From Morinoia aosen (taxonomy: Eukaryota > Arthropoda > Malacostraca > Amphipoda > Talitridae): a DNA stretch of 64,000 nucleotides. The position numbers were made by a program, and so were the translations under genes. Shown piece after piece: positions 27,401-36,194 of this stretch (position 1 is the stretch's first letter; every line of letters starts with the position of its first letter). The notes under the pieces were generated by a model, which ran no database searches, was not told the origin of the DNA, and was given only the letters and a program-made list of their open reading frames with translations. The DNA is taken from contig CM059562.1 of the NCBI GenBank assembly GCA_030386875.1, forward strand, positions 71,360,201 through 71,424,200. Direction: 5' to 3'.

Positions 27401-27686
27401 AAGCTCTTCACTAGAACACAGTCCGTCTGACCGGCAGCAATTTCCTTTAGAATTCCCCGCCAAACGACCACAATCGCCTCTACAACAGAAGTTGTTGTCA
27501 TCGCAACAACAAATTGCATGCCAGCAGCAACACCTCATCCAGACTCAGCAGCAGTCGCCGTTTTCATTTGGCTGTCCGCCGGTCAGAAAACCCGTGCTCA
27601 CGACGAGTTCTAAGACGCCGTGTGACACCACAGTCTCCATAGCGACCACTTCATCTACTTCCGAAGACAAACCTTCTCAAGTGTAG
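173..27686 (+). CDS. sei: ERG-type voltage-gated K+ channel (KCNH2/6/7 family, insect seizure), 3' half, nine exons, 5' partial
   Basis: Proposed join: 173-401, 1599-1855, 9698-9796, 10774-10906, 11776-11893, 12383-12609, 14552-14879, 19860-20060, 26757-27686. Every junction is GT...AG and every donor phase matches the next acceptor phase, giving about 839 codons plus stop with no internal stop. Family call rests on the spliced coiled-coil stretch across exons D and E (SSRIDTLSRQVHHLETRVSA, then a leucine/glutamine-rich run). It parallels the hERG C-terminal tetramerisation coiled coil, which has the same LETR-SAD core. ERG channels carry repolarising K+ current at the plasma membrane; this part is the cytoplasmic tail after the cyclic-nucleotide-binding homology domain, which together with PAS and S1-S6 must lie upstream. 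The tail is much longer than the roughly 290 residues of hERG. Outside the coiled coil the sequence is low-complexity Ser/Pro/Gly/Gln, so those exons rest on phase and splice signals. Introns range from about 0.5 to 7.8 kb. ELK or EAG subfamilies are less likely given the LETR-SAD match. Confidence 0.72.
478..704 (+). repeat. 23-bp tandem repeat array
   Basis: About ten degenerate copies of a 23-base unit (TATCATATCATTCAGTATGC then TGG) lie in the intron, starting some 75 bases after the exon A donor. Units differ by single substitutions (GCTGG/GATGG, CATT/CATC). An ORF across it is repeat-driven and not a gene. Confidence 0.85.
843..933 (-). repeat. tRNA-derived SINE head, probable
   Basis: Read on the - strand, GGGGCCACCATGAGTGGTT looks like a tRNA 5' half with an A-box-like GAGTGGTTAA. 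It is followed about 35 bases later by ATTCGATTCT, close to a B box. An 18-base stretch containing that B-box-like motif is directly duplicated. No intact cloverleaf is visible, so this is a SINE head or tRNA relic and not a functional tRNA. Confidence 0.4.
1599..1855 (+). CDS. sei: Channel exon B: Gly/Ser-rich linker
   Basis: Acceptor CGTCCCCAG before 1599 (one base completes the codon split at exon A); donor GTACGC at 1856 (phase 1). It encodes NGSGGDQRRSSPDGDAEGG, then a glycine run SGSGGGGG and ...SKPIQGRSGLTG. GC content is clearly higher than in the flanking introns. Low-complexity linker with no recognised domain; supported by phase continuity on both sides. Confidence 0.65.
4888..4974 (+). 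CDS. Candidate in-frame cassette exon of the channel gene
   Basis: An 87-base segment lies between acceptor TGTTCTGTTTAG and donor GTAAGC. Entering in phase 1, as exon B leaves, it is open for 29 codons (VLSHLKRSFTVLWIPSHETR...) and leaves in phase 1, as exon C requires. It could therefore be included or skipped without a frame change. GC content is above the surrounding intron. No homology is recognised and chance is possible for so short a frame, so it is left out of the main join. Confidence 0.33.
7358..7685 (+). mobile_element. SINE-like retroposon, copy 1, with 13-bp target duplication
   Basis: Begins GCGCTCCCAGGGG and runs through GTGAGGGCCCGAGC, then a T-rich middle (CAGCACCTACTACTTTCTTC), then a conserved 3' block ending GGGAGGCTAAAACT and an (AAT)n-like tail. 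TTAAACTATTGCA at 7345-7357 is repeated exactly at 7686-7698, a retroposition-type target duplication that fixes both ends. The copy is 5' truncated relative to the fullest copies. Confidence 0.85.
8328..8375 (+). repeat. Fragment of the SINE-like element's 3' tail
   Basis: TTTAGGGAGGCTAAAACTAA followed by CTAATCTAACTC matches the 3' block and AATCT-type tail of the SINE-like family, with no body attached. Confidence 0.55.
9515..9665. repeat. AAT-rich low-complexity tract
   Basis: About 150 bases of almost pure A/T with AATAAT and ATAAAA runs, ending some 30 bases upstream of the exon C acceptor. Confidence 0.75.
9698..9796 (+). CDS. sei: Channel exon C
   Basis: Acceptor GTTGCACAG before 9698; donor GTGAGT at 9797. 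Enters in phase 1 (completing Gly) and leaves in phase 1. Encodes ALSSVVRESRSRCSSPGAP, then AKEDAPLLMHEAP. The spliced GALSSVV...SR lies where hERG has GAFSGVSNIFSFW, N-terminal to the coiled coil. GC-rich against a very AT-rich intron. Confidence 0.65.
10095..10740 (+). mobile_element. SINE-like retroposon, copy 2, with amplified tail
   Basis: A diverged body (GTGAGTTAGGTAGG, AAATAAAATACATTTTTT, then ACACACCTTGTGC-type middle, AACTCCATATTGAATGG) is followed by six consecutive copies of the 3' tail block rather than one (see 10395-10740). Confidence 0.7.
10395..10740 (+). repeat. Six tandem copies of the SINE tail, 60-69 bp period, against an exon acceptor
   Basis: GAGGCT/GAGGCC occurs at 10395, 10464, 10529, 10594, 10658 and 10718, each followed by TAAACT-like sequence and then CCTCTCTTTGGAACACC-like sequence. 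The last unit ends about 35 bases before the exon D acceptor. Units carry CTAAC-like motifs compatible with branch points (for example AAACTAACC near 10725). Confidence 0.85.
10774..10906 (+). CDS. sei: Channel exon D: first half of the tetramerising coiled coil
   Basis: Acceptor TTTTTCTAAACAG before 10774; donor GTGAGC at 10907. Phase 1 in, phase 2 out. Encodes ECWSPDRRLASPVSRRVSSA, then LAPVASHHSDVHTLSSRIDTLSR. The heptad-like end aligns with hERG DVESRLDALQRQ, the start of the C-terminal tetramerisation coiled coil. A longer open frame overlapping this exon is in another reading frame and is not used. Confidence 0.82.
11776..11893 (+). CDS. sei: Channel exon E: second half of the coiled coil
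   Basis: Acceptor GATTTTTCAG before 11776; donor GTAAGT at 11894. Enters with one base completing Arg and leaves in phase 0. Encodes QVHHLETRVSADIQQILLLL, then QSQHQSSLTPKHPLQDLDL. The LETR-SAD core followed by leucine-rich positions matches hERG [20 protein letters not shown]. This is the strongest family evidence in the window. Known role of the segment: subunit assembly of ERG tetramers. Confidence 0.87.
12383..12609 (+). CDS. sei: Channel exon F: Ser/Thr-rich linker
   Basis: Acceptor TTAATTTTGCGCAG before 12383; donor GTGAGA at 12610. Phase 0 in, phase 2 out. Encodes SPHTAITLSPERRRLSPGTN, then a serine-rich stretch and FRRATSLHEQPSTQQL. Several SP and RxxS/T sites look like phosphorylation targets. 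If the donor is not used, the frame reads ATG TGA and ends at once (stop 12611-12613), so the exon could also be terminal. Long open frames on the opposite strand here are shadows. Confidence 0.68.
12955..13000 (-). repeat. tRNA-derived SINE fragment
   Basis: On the - strand, GCGGGTAGCCTAGTGGTGAA contains a perfect RNA polymerase III A box (TAGCCTAGTGG), followed closely by TTTCGAGC, a degenerate B box. The spacing is too short for a tRNA, so this is read as a truncated tRNA-derived SINE head. Confidence 0.45.
13047..13420 (+). mobile_element. SINE-like retroposon, copy 3
   Basis: Starts CCCCTCTGGTGGACAACAAT and GGGAATTAGAGTT, the full-length 5' end of the family, and runs to GGGAGGCTTAAACTAACTTG and AGTCTAATCTAC. 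The target duplication is not clear. Confidence 0.75.
14552..14879 (+). CDS. sei: Channel exon G: Gly/Ser/Asn-rich linker
   Basis: Acceptor ...TTCGTGAGCAG before 14552; donor GTGAGT at 14880. Enters with one base and leaves in phase 0. Encodes VDDLLGAGVESSAHQSLDFR, a GSSNGSNG run, then PPRTCPSMPITPDLDIEGSR and PSPPRSQSQPTDLTQ. Proline-directed SP/TP sites and PPR motifs suggest a regulated disordered tail; no domain is recognised. Strongly GC-rich against the flanks. Confidence 0.72.
14880..19859 (+). other. Intron G-H of the channel gene
   Basis: About 5 kb of AT-rich sequence. I see no convincing exon, RNA gene or mobile element here; open frames are short and AT-driven. Confidence 0.5.
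19860..20060 (+). CDS. sei: Channel exon H
   Basis: Acceptor TTTGCGGGGAACAG before 19860; donor GTGAGT at 20061. Phase 0 in and out. Encodes ARGRRKCRSPQQSGSQQTGG, then TPGSLDPWTPRREDSRGSEP and ...RLESLDEMESLP. A second AG 36 bases downstream (exon start 19896), after CCGCTCCCCTCAACAG, is also phase 0 and has a better pyrimidine tract, so the N-terminal 12 residues may be optional. If the donor is skipped the frame continues 26 residues to TAA at 20139-20141, giving an alternative C-terminus. Confidence 0.65.
20061..26756 (+). other. Intron H-I of the channel gene
   Basis: 6.7 kb. It contains a GC-rich island with an unexplained open frame (about 24120-24359), a phase-incompatible exon-like segment near 23192-23249, CTT-rich low complexity near 23262-23286, and a diverged SINE-like copy (26170-26450). 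Otherwise nothing is seen. Confidence 0.5.
26170..26450 (+). mobile_element. SINE-like retroposon, diverged copy 4
   Basis: Retains GCGCCCCTAGGGGG-like 5' sequence, the T/C-rich middle ending TTGCTGTTTCT, and AACACACCTTGTGCATAGAT followed by CATACCAAG, matching the family order. The tail is degenerate. Confidence 0.55.
26757..27686 (+). CDS. sei: Channel exon I: Gln/Pro-rich C-terminal exon
   Basis: Acceptor ATATGCATTTACAG before 26757, phase 0, as exon H leaves; stop TAG at 27684-27686. Encodes 309 residues starting ETSSEVSPTRVQQMQSPSCL. An imperfect repeat of about 18 residues (QQLSPAVQQ...LQQSP) occupies roughly residues 24-90, followed by more Q/H/S/P-rich sequence, and the protein ends TSSTSEDKPSQV. 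Codons mix CAA and CAG, so the repeat is protein-level and old, not a fresh trinucleotide expansion. The open frame is far too long for chance in this AT-rich context. An upstream ATG in the same frame (26739) could make it a separate small gene, but the in-phase acceptor favours the terminal channel exon. Confidence 0.62.
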   Translation, partial: ETSSEVSPTRVQQMQSPSCLPPSRQPSPIQQLSPAVQQQLQQSPAQQLSPAVQQQQLQQSPEQQLRPAVQQQSPVQQLSPAVLQQLQQSPSQTQHWSPQQSTPITPKHIPEQFSQQPHHQSLPQQCAFQLQHHPQSQLPQCISPHQQQPPIAQQHYSPQQPHSSLQRQLSLQHSPPQEHSNQLQQNSPIELPSPRLPRSFSQHHSPLYLSTSRPISSSLEHSPSDRQQFPLEFPAKRPQSPLQQKLLSSQQQIACQQQHLIQTQQQSPFSFGCPPVRKPVLTTSSKTPCDTTVSIATTSSTSEDKPSQV

Positions 27687-28792
27687 TCAGAGCCACGATG
27701 TCTAAGCTAATTATTGTTATTCTTTATCGTCCTTAGTATTAGCCCTTCATATTTTTGAGCATGATAAATATTTCATCAGTTTCATCACAGTCACTTCCTT
27801 CATTTTAGTCGTTCACTCTAGTTAATATTAGGTTTACACCTTCCTATTTCCTTGTTTTTGAGGTATGTTGTTTTATCCTTGGATGAAATGTACTTTTTCG
27901 TTGAGTTTACATGGCACAGTTTACCAGCTGCGAACTGTGAAATCTAAAGAGCTTATTCATAGTTCAGGACTGTATGCTGAACGGTGGAAGCATTCAGAAC
28001 ACATGTTTGCTGCGCGGTAATTTGAAGGCTGACTACGCAAAACAATAGTGCTGAATACTTTGGTATATGTAGTACAACGAAAGTAGTAACTCTCTCAAAA
28101 ACTGTGAGTTACTGGGTTAACAGAACGTCAACATGATTTCTTTTTCGATATTTCGTTTTTAGCTCTGAATTAACGTAAGATCCACGTCTCATATTGCTGT
28201 TCGATTATAACAGCTATGTTTCAAAGTAAATCTGTAATTGTACCCCTATTTAAGATGACATTTGGTCATCATTTTCTTTGCCGATAATCTGAGGCAAATA
28301 GTTGCTTTGTATATTTTTTTAACAGTTGTTAACTCGTTACACAATTATTCGACTTTTTACTCGTTTTTTACCATAATGAATGACCATTGATGACAAGAAA
28401 TCGTCTCTTACGACACATTTACGTTTACTTTTAAAAACTTGGCAGCCAAGCGACATGTCTACTGTAATGCATGCACTATTGCCGAAAGCTCTCGGTCCTG
28501 AGCTCCATTTTATGAAAAGACTTCGATGAAGGTTGTGATTTAGTTCAAGCGTTGTTACCCTTATCACACATAAAGTTGTTGAACTTGCTTTGAAACGGTC
28601 AGAAGTATTTATGCAGAGTAATAATTAAGAGGACGTTTTTCTTCAAAACTAGGCTCTGATCTTGCATCTCGTCACTATCGTATCATTACATATCGATGGA
28701 ATTGGCAATGTTGCGATTTTTGAAAGCTCCCTATGTTCTAAAAATTTTATGTTTAAATTCTTTCTTCGTTAGTCATCATTCCATGATATGAG

Positions 28793-28798
28793 AATAAA
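28793..28798 (+). promoter_or_regulatory. Candidate polyadenylation signal for the channel gene
   Basis: First canonical AATAAA I see downstream of the stop at 27684, implying a 3' UTR of about 1.1 kb. No downstream GU-rich element was tested. Confidence 0.35.
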
Positions 28799-29299
28799 TC
28801 ATCTTATATGTATATTTTGCGGCGAAGTCATAGAAATTGAAATGATTTTAAACTTATGCATCAGATACTCTAGCTAAATGAGTAGTGTTGACATTTCGCT
28901 TGAACGCTGCGTTAAGAGCTAACGTTGAGTTAACACTCAGAGGCGGCTTGAAACATTTCTTACCGTGCTGATGAGTAAAACTCGAAAATGAAAGCCAGTT
29001 TGAGAGTAGCGTCATGTTTTGTTTTTGCCCTTTGTTTTTAACATGATTACCGCCCTTGCAAAAATTAAATATCCCTCCGACTTTTCTCGCCGTCTGATAA
29101 TTTTTGTTGACGATGTATTCATTTTTGTTGGGTTCGACTTTGATTCCGAGTGTGTGACGACGCTCGGACTGTGATAGATTGTGATCAACTGTCTACCGCT
29201 CGTCGTTGAAGGCTTGCCGTTTCGTGACCGACCCTAGAGTTTCTGTTGTTGTTCGTTGTCAAGCTCCAAAGGTTGACCCGATTTTCTCTTATTTTAGAG

Positions 29300-29539
29300 C
29301 AGTGCTTCTCAACCTGGAGCGAGTACCCACTGGGGAACAGTCCATGTTTTAATGAATATTGAGGTCTGTGAATTAGTGAAAGTCACAACAGAGCTTAGGG
29401 GAGGCCCAAGTGGAAAAGGAGAAGTTCCCGTAAAATCTCCCTCTTCACTCTGTTCAAGAATGTAACGGCCTCTTCTTACGGAATGAATTTTGTTGCTTTA
29501 GAATATTATATGATTCGAGGCTAAGGTTGAGAAGCCTTG
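29300..29539. mobile_element. hAT-type MITE, 240 bp
   Basis: Terminal inverted repeats CAGTGCTTCTCAACCT and, on the other strand, CAAGGCTTCTCAACCT agree at 14 of 16 positions. Flanks are TTTTAGAG (29292-29299) and TTTTAGAT (29540-29547), an 8-base target duplication with one mismatch. 8-bp duplications and CAGNG-type ends are characteristic of hAT elements. No coding capacity. Confidence 0.85.
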
Positions 29540-31441
29540 TTTTAGATATCATAACATTTAAATGATGCTTGGGGTCGGTTGGTCGAATTTTTCCAGTGTG
29601 TCTTCTGTTCTTCGTCGAATTTGGTTTTCACTATTTTCTGATGTGATCAAAAGACTTTATTTGTTAACTAAATCTAAAAAAATGTCCGAAGGGTCAGTGG
29701 GTGAATCTTTGGAAAAGAATACATTACTGCTGCCCGTAAATTCGAATTACGATGGGTGCCATGATTGTATGCAAAAATACAGTTTCGATTTAGCGTTTTT
29801 CTCTTTTGCATATTTTAGAAAACAGTCTTGCTAAACAGCAGTCTTTGACAATTACTTGTCACGTTTTGAGTGACCACAACTAATACGGAAAATTTTTTCA
29901 AACATAAAGAGGCAATTTGTGGTTTCACTGCTAAGTGTAGATTACTCATGAATTATTGCTCCATCATAATAACACCTCACTGACCAAATTTTCAGGATAT
30001 TGCTATAATTAATTTACTATAAAGTGCATGTTGCAAATATTTTGATCTATTTAGAGCTTCTCACTTTACTACCGAATGCTGTAGACTTGTAAACATTCTA
30101 CCTGAGTTTCAATGCAAGTTCAATTGAAGGTTTTGTTGATTCTGTGCAGTCTTGGTACAGACTATTGCATTCTATATAGTGTGAGCACTTCTATAGTTAC
30201 AGAGATTCTTCTTATGATAAAGCAATACGCGTATGTAGAACTAAGTTTTTACTCAGTTGAATGATAATTCTTAAGTGATATCTATGAATGAACTTATCCA
30301 TAAAAGAGCAACATTTTCTCTAAACAAATAAAAGAACCAATAATGGCTAGCTAGCTAGTGTCTTAGATTTCTCCTATTTACCCTGTACTCCAAGACTTGT
30401 TGTAGAAGGAAGCTGTAGACGCGCTTGCTGGGTCTATTCGTAGTGCAAAACGTGCCATTGCATCCTCTTGTTTATAGTGACAAATTCCTTCGTGTATCAT
30501 ATGGAAAATAATAAATACACAAATATATCTATTAGGTATTAGAGTTTGTTGATGAACACTTCTTTATGATTGCACTTGAAGAATATTCTTCGTATGAGCG
30601 AAGTAAAGGGGTTCATATATATATTTGTTATAGCACATCGATATTCCTCCGTTCCAGCTCTTTCTAAGAGGGAGCTCCACGCTGTGGAAATCTTTTGCTT
30701 TGCGTAGAGTCTTTGGAAATTTGTCACATCTTGCTCCTTTTTTCTAATGATTTTGTTCTTTCTCGGGAGTATATTCTTGCGATCGTATAGTAACCGATAC
30801 GCTAGTCTCGCTCCAACGACTTCGAGTTTATTTTTCATCTTTGTTCCAAGATTGCATGTTCGCGATTGAGGAAGCTCAGCAGTTTCGCTTCAATTATTGC
30901 TCGAGCCTATTGGAATTTTTTAATCAATTTATCATAAGTTAGCTGTTATAGCCTGCCTTTTCTTAGGAGTTATTTAGTGCATTTTGCAATGCTTAAAAAT
31001 CATATCGTACGGTAGGCTATGGAGTGATTTGTTCCTGAATTATGAATTCGGACAATGTTTTCAAAAAGTAGGCTTCGAGTCGCATGGTCTCAGAATTTGT
31101 AACTCCAATTCCATAAACGAATTATTCTAAAGGACTACCCATTTTATAAGACGCACTCAATGATTTCACGACATTCTACTGCTTATCATTTGTGATCACA
31201 GTTATCGCAATAAGATTTTCTTCAATTTGCTATGAATGTTATTTTCAGTCTTAGAAAAGAGAGACTTTCATTTCGAAGTAGGACACTCTGGAGGAGCATT
31301 TTAAGTCTTAGTTAAGTCGAGCTCAGTTGTTAAGTAGTGCTAGCGCCACGCGTTTGGAGGCTTGCCGGCCTAGTGATATCTTCGTAGCGCCTCGCCCGCC
31401 GGCCGATAAGGACCAAAGATACTCTTCGTTTACAGCATTAA

Positions 31442-31662
31442 CACTTTGACTGCGACGTGTGCCACCGGTGGTACACGGAGGTAATTTTCATAATGCTTCT
31501 AATCGACCAGTAGTCGCAAACTTAGTTTTCATGAATACTTAATCAAAGCTAAATGAAGGCACGATCCAGTTCATGTTTGGTATTTTCAAAATAGTTTACG
31601 ACAATTGACTTCAAATTTGAATTTGGAGTTGAACTTAATATTTAGTTGCCGCAGTCAAAGTG
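31442..31662. mobile_element. piggyBac-type MITE, 221 bp
   Basis: Ends CACTTTGACTGCG and CGCAGTCAAAGTG form a 13-base perfect terminal inverted repeat. Both sides are TTAA (31438-31441, 31663-31666), the piggyBac target. A palindromic CCACCGGTGG lies just inside the left end. Non-coding. Confidence 0.85.
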
Positions 31663-34600
31663 TTAAAAACATTAATGGAAGTTAAGCTGTTCGACCGCGT
31701 TATATTTAAGCCTGATGGGTCTTTATTTAATCCTTGAAGCTGTTATTACATAACATGCTTGGAATACGGTGCATTCACTGTCGTTCACTTCAGCGTATGT
31801 CAGAACCGAATAATTTGAGTTTTTAGTGAATAATGCAATTTTTCCACATTCAGAGATGAAACCTGCTAAGAAATCTAACGCTATTGGCACTGGATGCAAC
31901 CGTCGTAGGAAGCGCATCACCTCTTGGTCCTTATGTTCTCGTAGTTCGGCTTGCGCGCGACAGAAACGAAACTGTAATAATGTTAATAATGATAAGAATG
32001 CATCGAAAGGAAATGTATCGCCCTGTAAATTCATTTGATCTGTGCCTTCAGTCATGTAAAGTCCCTAAACCTAGATCGTGATTGTCGTCCTGTATGAGTT
32101 ACTTTGCCTTTTATGCTGCGCTTCGCGCTCCATTTCTTCGTCTTTCTACCTCCCGTTCTCTTCACACCTGTTGCCTTTCGTATTATTTCGCTGTAAGGCT
32201 GCAGTCAGCCTACATACCTTGAGAATGACAGTAATTATTGTAAGCTTAGCAATTATTTAGCTTTCGTGCAACACTGACGTTTGCTGAACCCACTTGAAGT
32301 TCCAGAGCTCCTGTGGCCAGCACGAGTTCAAATTACGCTATTTAGGAGGATTTTCACCATCGCGTACTGCAGTCTTGCGAGGCTCCTAGAATATTTTACT
32401 AATCCATTTTAGTTCTTTTTAAGCAGTGAATGAAATCTTTCTCGTGAAGCACTTTGAGCTCTTGTCGGTGACGCTTTCCAACAATGAGTGAACTCAAAGC
32501 ATCGCGTGTGTGTAGAAAATTCTTCCTTCTCAACCACGCAGCCTTCAGCAGCAGCCTTATCTCTTCGAGCTTCTTAGTTTTCGAGTCCAGACTCGCACTG
32601 ACTCCCCATGCTGCTTGCGACCAGCCTATGTACAGCTTACTCTCCGTCTCCTGTGAACCTCCGACATCTTTCAACTTCATTTTTGCTGCTCACTACTTTT
32701 TGCAGTGAATACGTTTCAGGTGTCTTGCTCTCGAACTTCGCATAATCGTTTGGTGCTTTGTACTCTGAACTTAGAGAGAATATTTTAACCATTGGATAAC
32801 ACTACGGCGTAATATAATGCATTAATTAAAATGCTCGTTCATGTGGTGACGTGATCCCAGGTGGTTTTTCCATCGAGTGGAGACGTTATATTTCAAATAT
32901 CTCACCGTGTTCATGCAATCTGAGTTCTTTATTGAGTTACTACGTACCTTTCACGGCACGTTCTATAGGTCACTCTCGTGTGCATCCATTTATTGATTAT
33001 TCTATGCAATGATACTTGGCACCCCAAACGCCTCTTAGCGATGTAAGCTCGTAGTAAACAGCACGCGTTCTGGTTGATTTTGCCTCGTTAATGGCAGGGA
33101 TCAACAACGCCTTGTATCGGAAGAGTTTAACTCGAAGGTGCTCATCTAACGTTGTACTGAGAAGCGTCCTCTCTATGTACTTCGTTGGCACCCATTTTCC
33201 TTCCTTGCAAATAAATTTGATGATCTTAATTTATCAATCCACAGTACTAGGAAATTAATCAAAAATTCCGTGCGTGAGAATTACTCGTGCATTGTGATCC
33301 GCTGAGTGAAGCGAACAAACCTTCGATGTGTTTTTTCTCCGCATCTTTCTTTCAGTTTGCTCTTCTGAAATAGCGTCGCATTTCATGGCAATTCAATTGA
33401 GAATTTCGAAGTTGTAAAATTCAAGCATGCTTAAAATTAGGTTTTTGATTTATTTACATGTAAAGAAGAGCTGCCCTCGGAAATGGGCAGGCCACTTACT
33501 CGCTTGTATTAGTACGTGTTGGTTTCATTCATCGTTGTTAAAATTTGTGTGTGAAGGTCTATCTCCCTGCATCCTCATCGTATATTAGCTATGAAAAAAT
33601 TAGTTATGCTAGTTTTTCAATAGCTTTTAGAAGATCAATTCTCCAGTATTAATTACTTTTTCATGCAAGTTTTTCATATTTTTTTAATGTACCTCGGAAC
33701 AACAATGAATAATTTTCGTCGTAAGGCTTTGTTGAATAATATCCAGTTTTATAACTCGTCGTCATCAGGTTTTTAGAGATTTTATTCCATTAAGCAAACG
33801 CTATATGATTCTGCATTCAGTAAATGATTTCAAGTAGTCATACTTTACGCTTAAGAACTTTCTTGACTAAAGGACTTAATGTGTTTAGTAGAACCTGAAG
33901 CATTAAAGTGTAGCGATGGGTAAGAAACGATCGAGAAATAATTTTCTTTTTAGTTAAGGCATACGTTAATGGTACCTGAAACCAAAGAACTATTCGTAGA
34001 TTTGCTTAATATTTGTAACCTCAATTGCTCACGACTGTCTGTAAGAAATTTTTATCCGAGTTAATTTCTCGATAAGTTGGGCAGTGCAAAGCATCAGCCT
34101 TACTGAGGAATATTTTATGCAGGAATATTTTTGTGTTTCGTAAAGTGCAAGAAATGCGAAGGCATATTAAAGCCCTTCCAAGTATGCGTTATGAATCATA
34201 CAAGAATTTTGTATGACGCATCATAGTTCTTTCTGTGACTCCACCTCAATGAGTGACCCTTTCATCATTTGTACCGTGTTCACCTTCATGATTATTACCG
34301 AGATTCATACTAATGGTTCTATTATTACTATAGAGACCGACATGTATGAGTGCGAGTTCTCACTTCAATATTAAAGGGCGTTGTTTGATCATTTCACCCA
34401 CAGTTCGCGGGTCTCACAATGCATGAACAATAACTTATGGTCATCCGGGACGCAAGGGAAATTTCACATTAAACTTCAAAAATGCAAGTCTTTTAGCGTT
34501 ATTATCCAATTTAATACTGGTGCACTTGAGACACGCCAGTATTTGATATGACATTGTAATTGACACGTCGCTATGTTTATTCATTGAAGTTGTGAACTCG

Positions 34601-35881
34601 AGAGTTCACTGCTAAAATCATGAACTTGTTAGAGTGCATGGTGGTAAATGTGGATGTGTAGCGCCAGTAATTGAGGCAATGAATTTCCAAGACATGTAAT
34701 AAACCTAAACTAAAATAAAACATAGCGTTCGGTTATGCCGATATGAAGTGAGTGATTAAATATTCTGTGATTTAGAAAACAAGAAAAATGATCGCTAACC
34801 TAAACGATATGCTGAGCAGAAATTTTTAGTTCGAAGTCATCTAGAGCACCTAGTAAAAATATCTGAAGAAAAAATAGGAATAGAATTGGACCTGGGGACT
34901 TGGTGTTTGGAGTGTCATTTCTCTTTCTATTTCATCATACCCTACTCAGGCAGTAGGGTATCGACATTGATAGAAAGAAACGCCGTAGAAAGTGATAGCG
35001 ATTATGCTGGTCTACATTGTGCAGGAAATTGGGAAGTAGTGAAGAGAAAAGAAGTAAATAAGCCTAAAATTAGATGTTTGGTTGAGTAGCAAGTTTAGAA
35101 ATAGATAAGACCCAAGATAAAACGTAAATGTCGAACAGAGTAACGTTGAGTATAAAGCTCTTGTCTTTTCTCGAGTGTGACGTGTGAACACGTCCAACAC
35201 CTCAGGTAAAGTATTGGAAATAGATAAATAAGCTTTCCCGCATTCAGTACTAAAGATACTTTGAAAAATATTATTTGTTTAAAAATGAATATTTCCTCAA
35301 CACAGTCCCTTGGAATGGGTTGAGGTTTTCGAACAAAGAATGAATAAAATTTTACAGCACAAGCGTTGAAATGAGAATTGAACCAATATGTGAAAAAACA
35401 TGTATGAACGCAGACAGTGTAGGGACTAATGAGTCAATAAATAGTAACAGATATGCAATACAGAGCAGAGAATATTTGTTCATGCTAATGACGGAAGAAA
35501 CACTCATTAAAATAGCACATTACTATATAGAATTTATTGAAACGCAACTACAAAGTGAAAAAATACTTCACTAGCACATAACATTCTTGCACATTGAAGA
35601 CTCATACAAGTTGTTCAGTTCAGCAATTATGAAACTACTAAACATATATTATGAAACTACTAAATATATATACACTACGTCATTATGTTTCAGACAATGC
35701 TTTTATGAACTAACAAACCGAAAAACAATTTTTAAGCTAATGCAACACATATTCTTTGAAGGACTACGAAGTTCAAATTTTAGAATTTTTAGAGCCTTTT
35801 GAATTTTCAATAAATCCTACAAGTCCTCCACAGACGGGGAAATAACGAGACCAGAAAATAATCCAACAACTAAATTTGATA

Positions 35882-36194
35882 GATTAGATAATAAGTTGGT
35901 TTAAGCCTCCCTAACCGCTGCAAAAATTGAGCGTATCGAAGAGAGGAAGGAGGAAGGCACCATTTAGTATAGAGATAAAAAAATGAGGAACCTATGCAGA
36001 AAGGGCATAGAAACAGTAAGGAAAGAAGTTCATGAAATAAGATAAAAGTTGAAGAAGAAAGTCAGAGGTGCTGAAAAACAGGACAGTAGTGAACCGAAAA
36101 AAGGTAGTCCTTAACATAACAAAAACATTTTATTTCAACAAAAAGAAGGCGTATCTAACTCTCAATTCGGGCCCTCACACATTTTTCCCCTGGG
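35882..36194 (-). mobile_element. SINE-like retroposon, copy 5, 16-bp target duplication
   Basis: ACAACTAAATTTGATA at 35866-35881 recurs exactly at 36195-36210, bounding a - strand copy. Its 5' end (CCCAGGGGAAAAAT) is truncated by about 50 bases against full-length copies; the 3' tail is TTATCTAATCT-like. Confidence 0.88.

Larger units (their letters stand above)
27687..35865. other. Intergenic region: putative 3' UTR, then AT-rich spacer
   Basis: Holds the presumed channel 3' UTR (to about 28.8 kb), a hAT-type MITE (29300-29539), a GC-richer patch at about 31330-31430 and a TTAA-flanked MITE (31442-31662). No gene is supported; short open frames lack coding character or splice context. Confidence 0.5.

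Noticed and set aside
26739-27686. Separate single-exon gene starting at the ATG at 26739
   Set aside because: The acceptor at 26756 lies inside that frame in the phase exon H needs; a stand-alone Q-rich ORF with no promoter signs is less likely. Not excluded.
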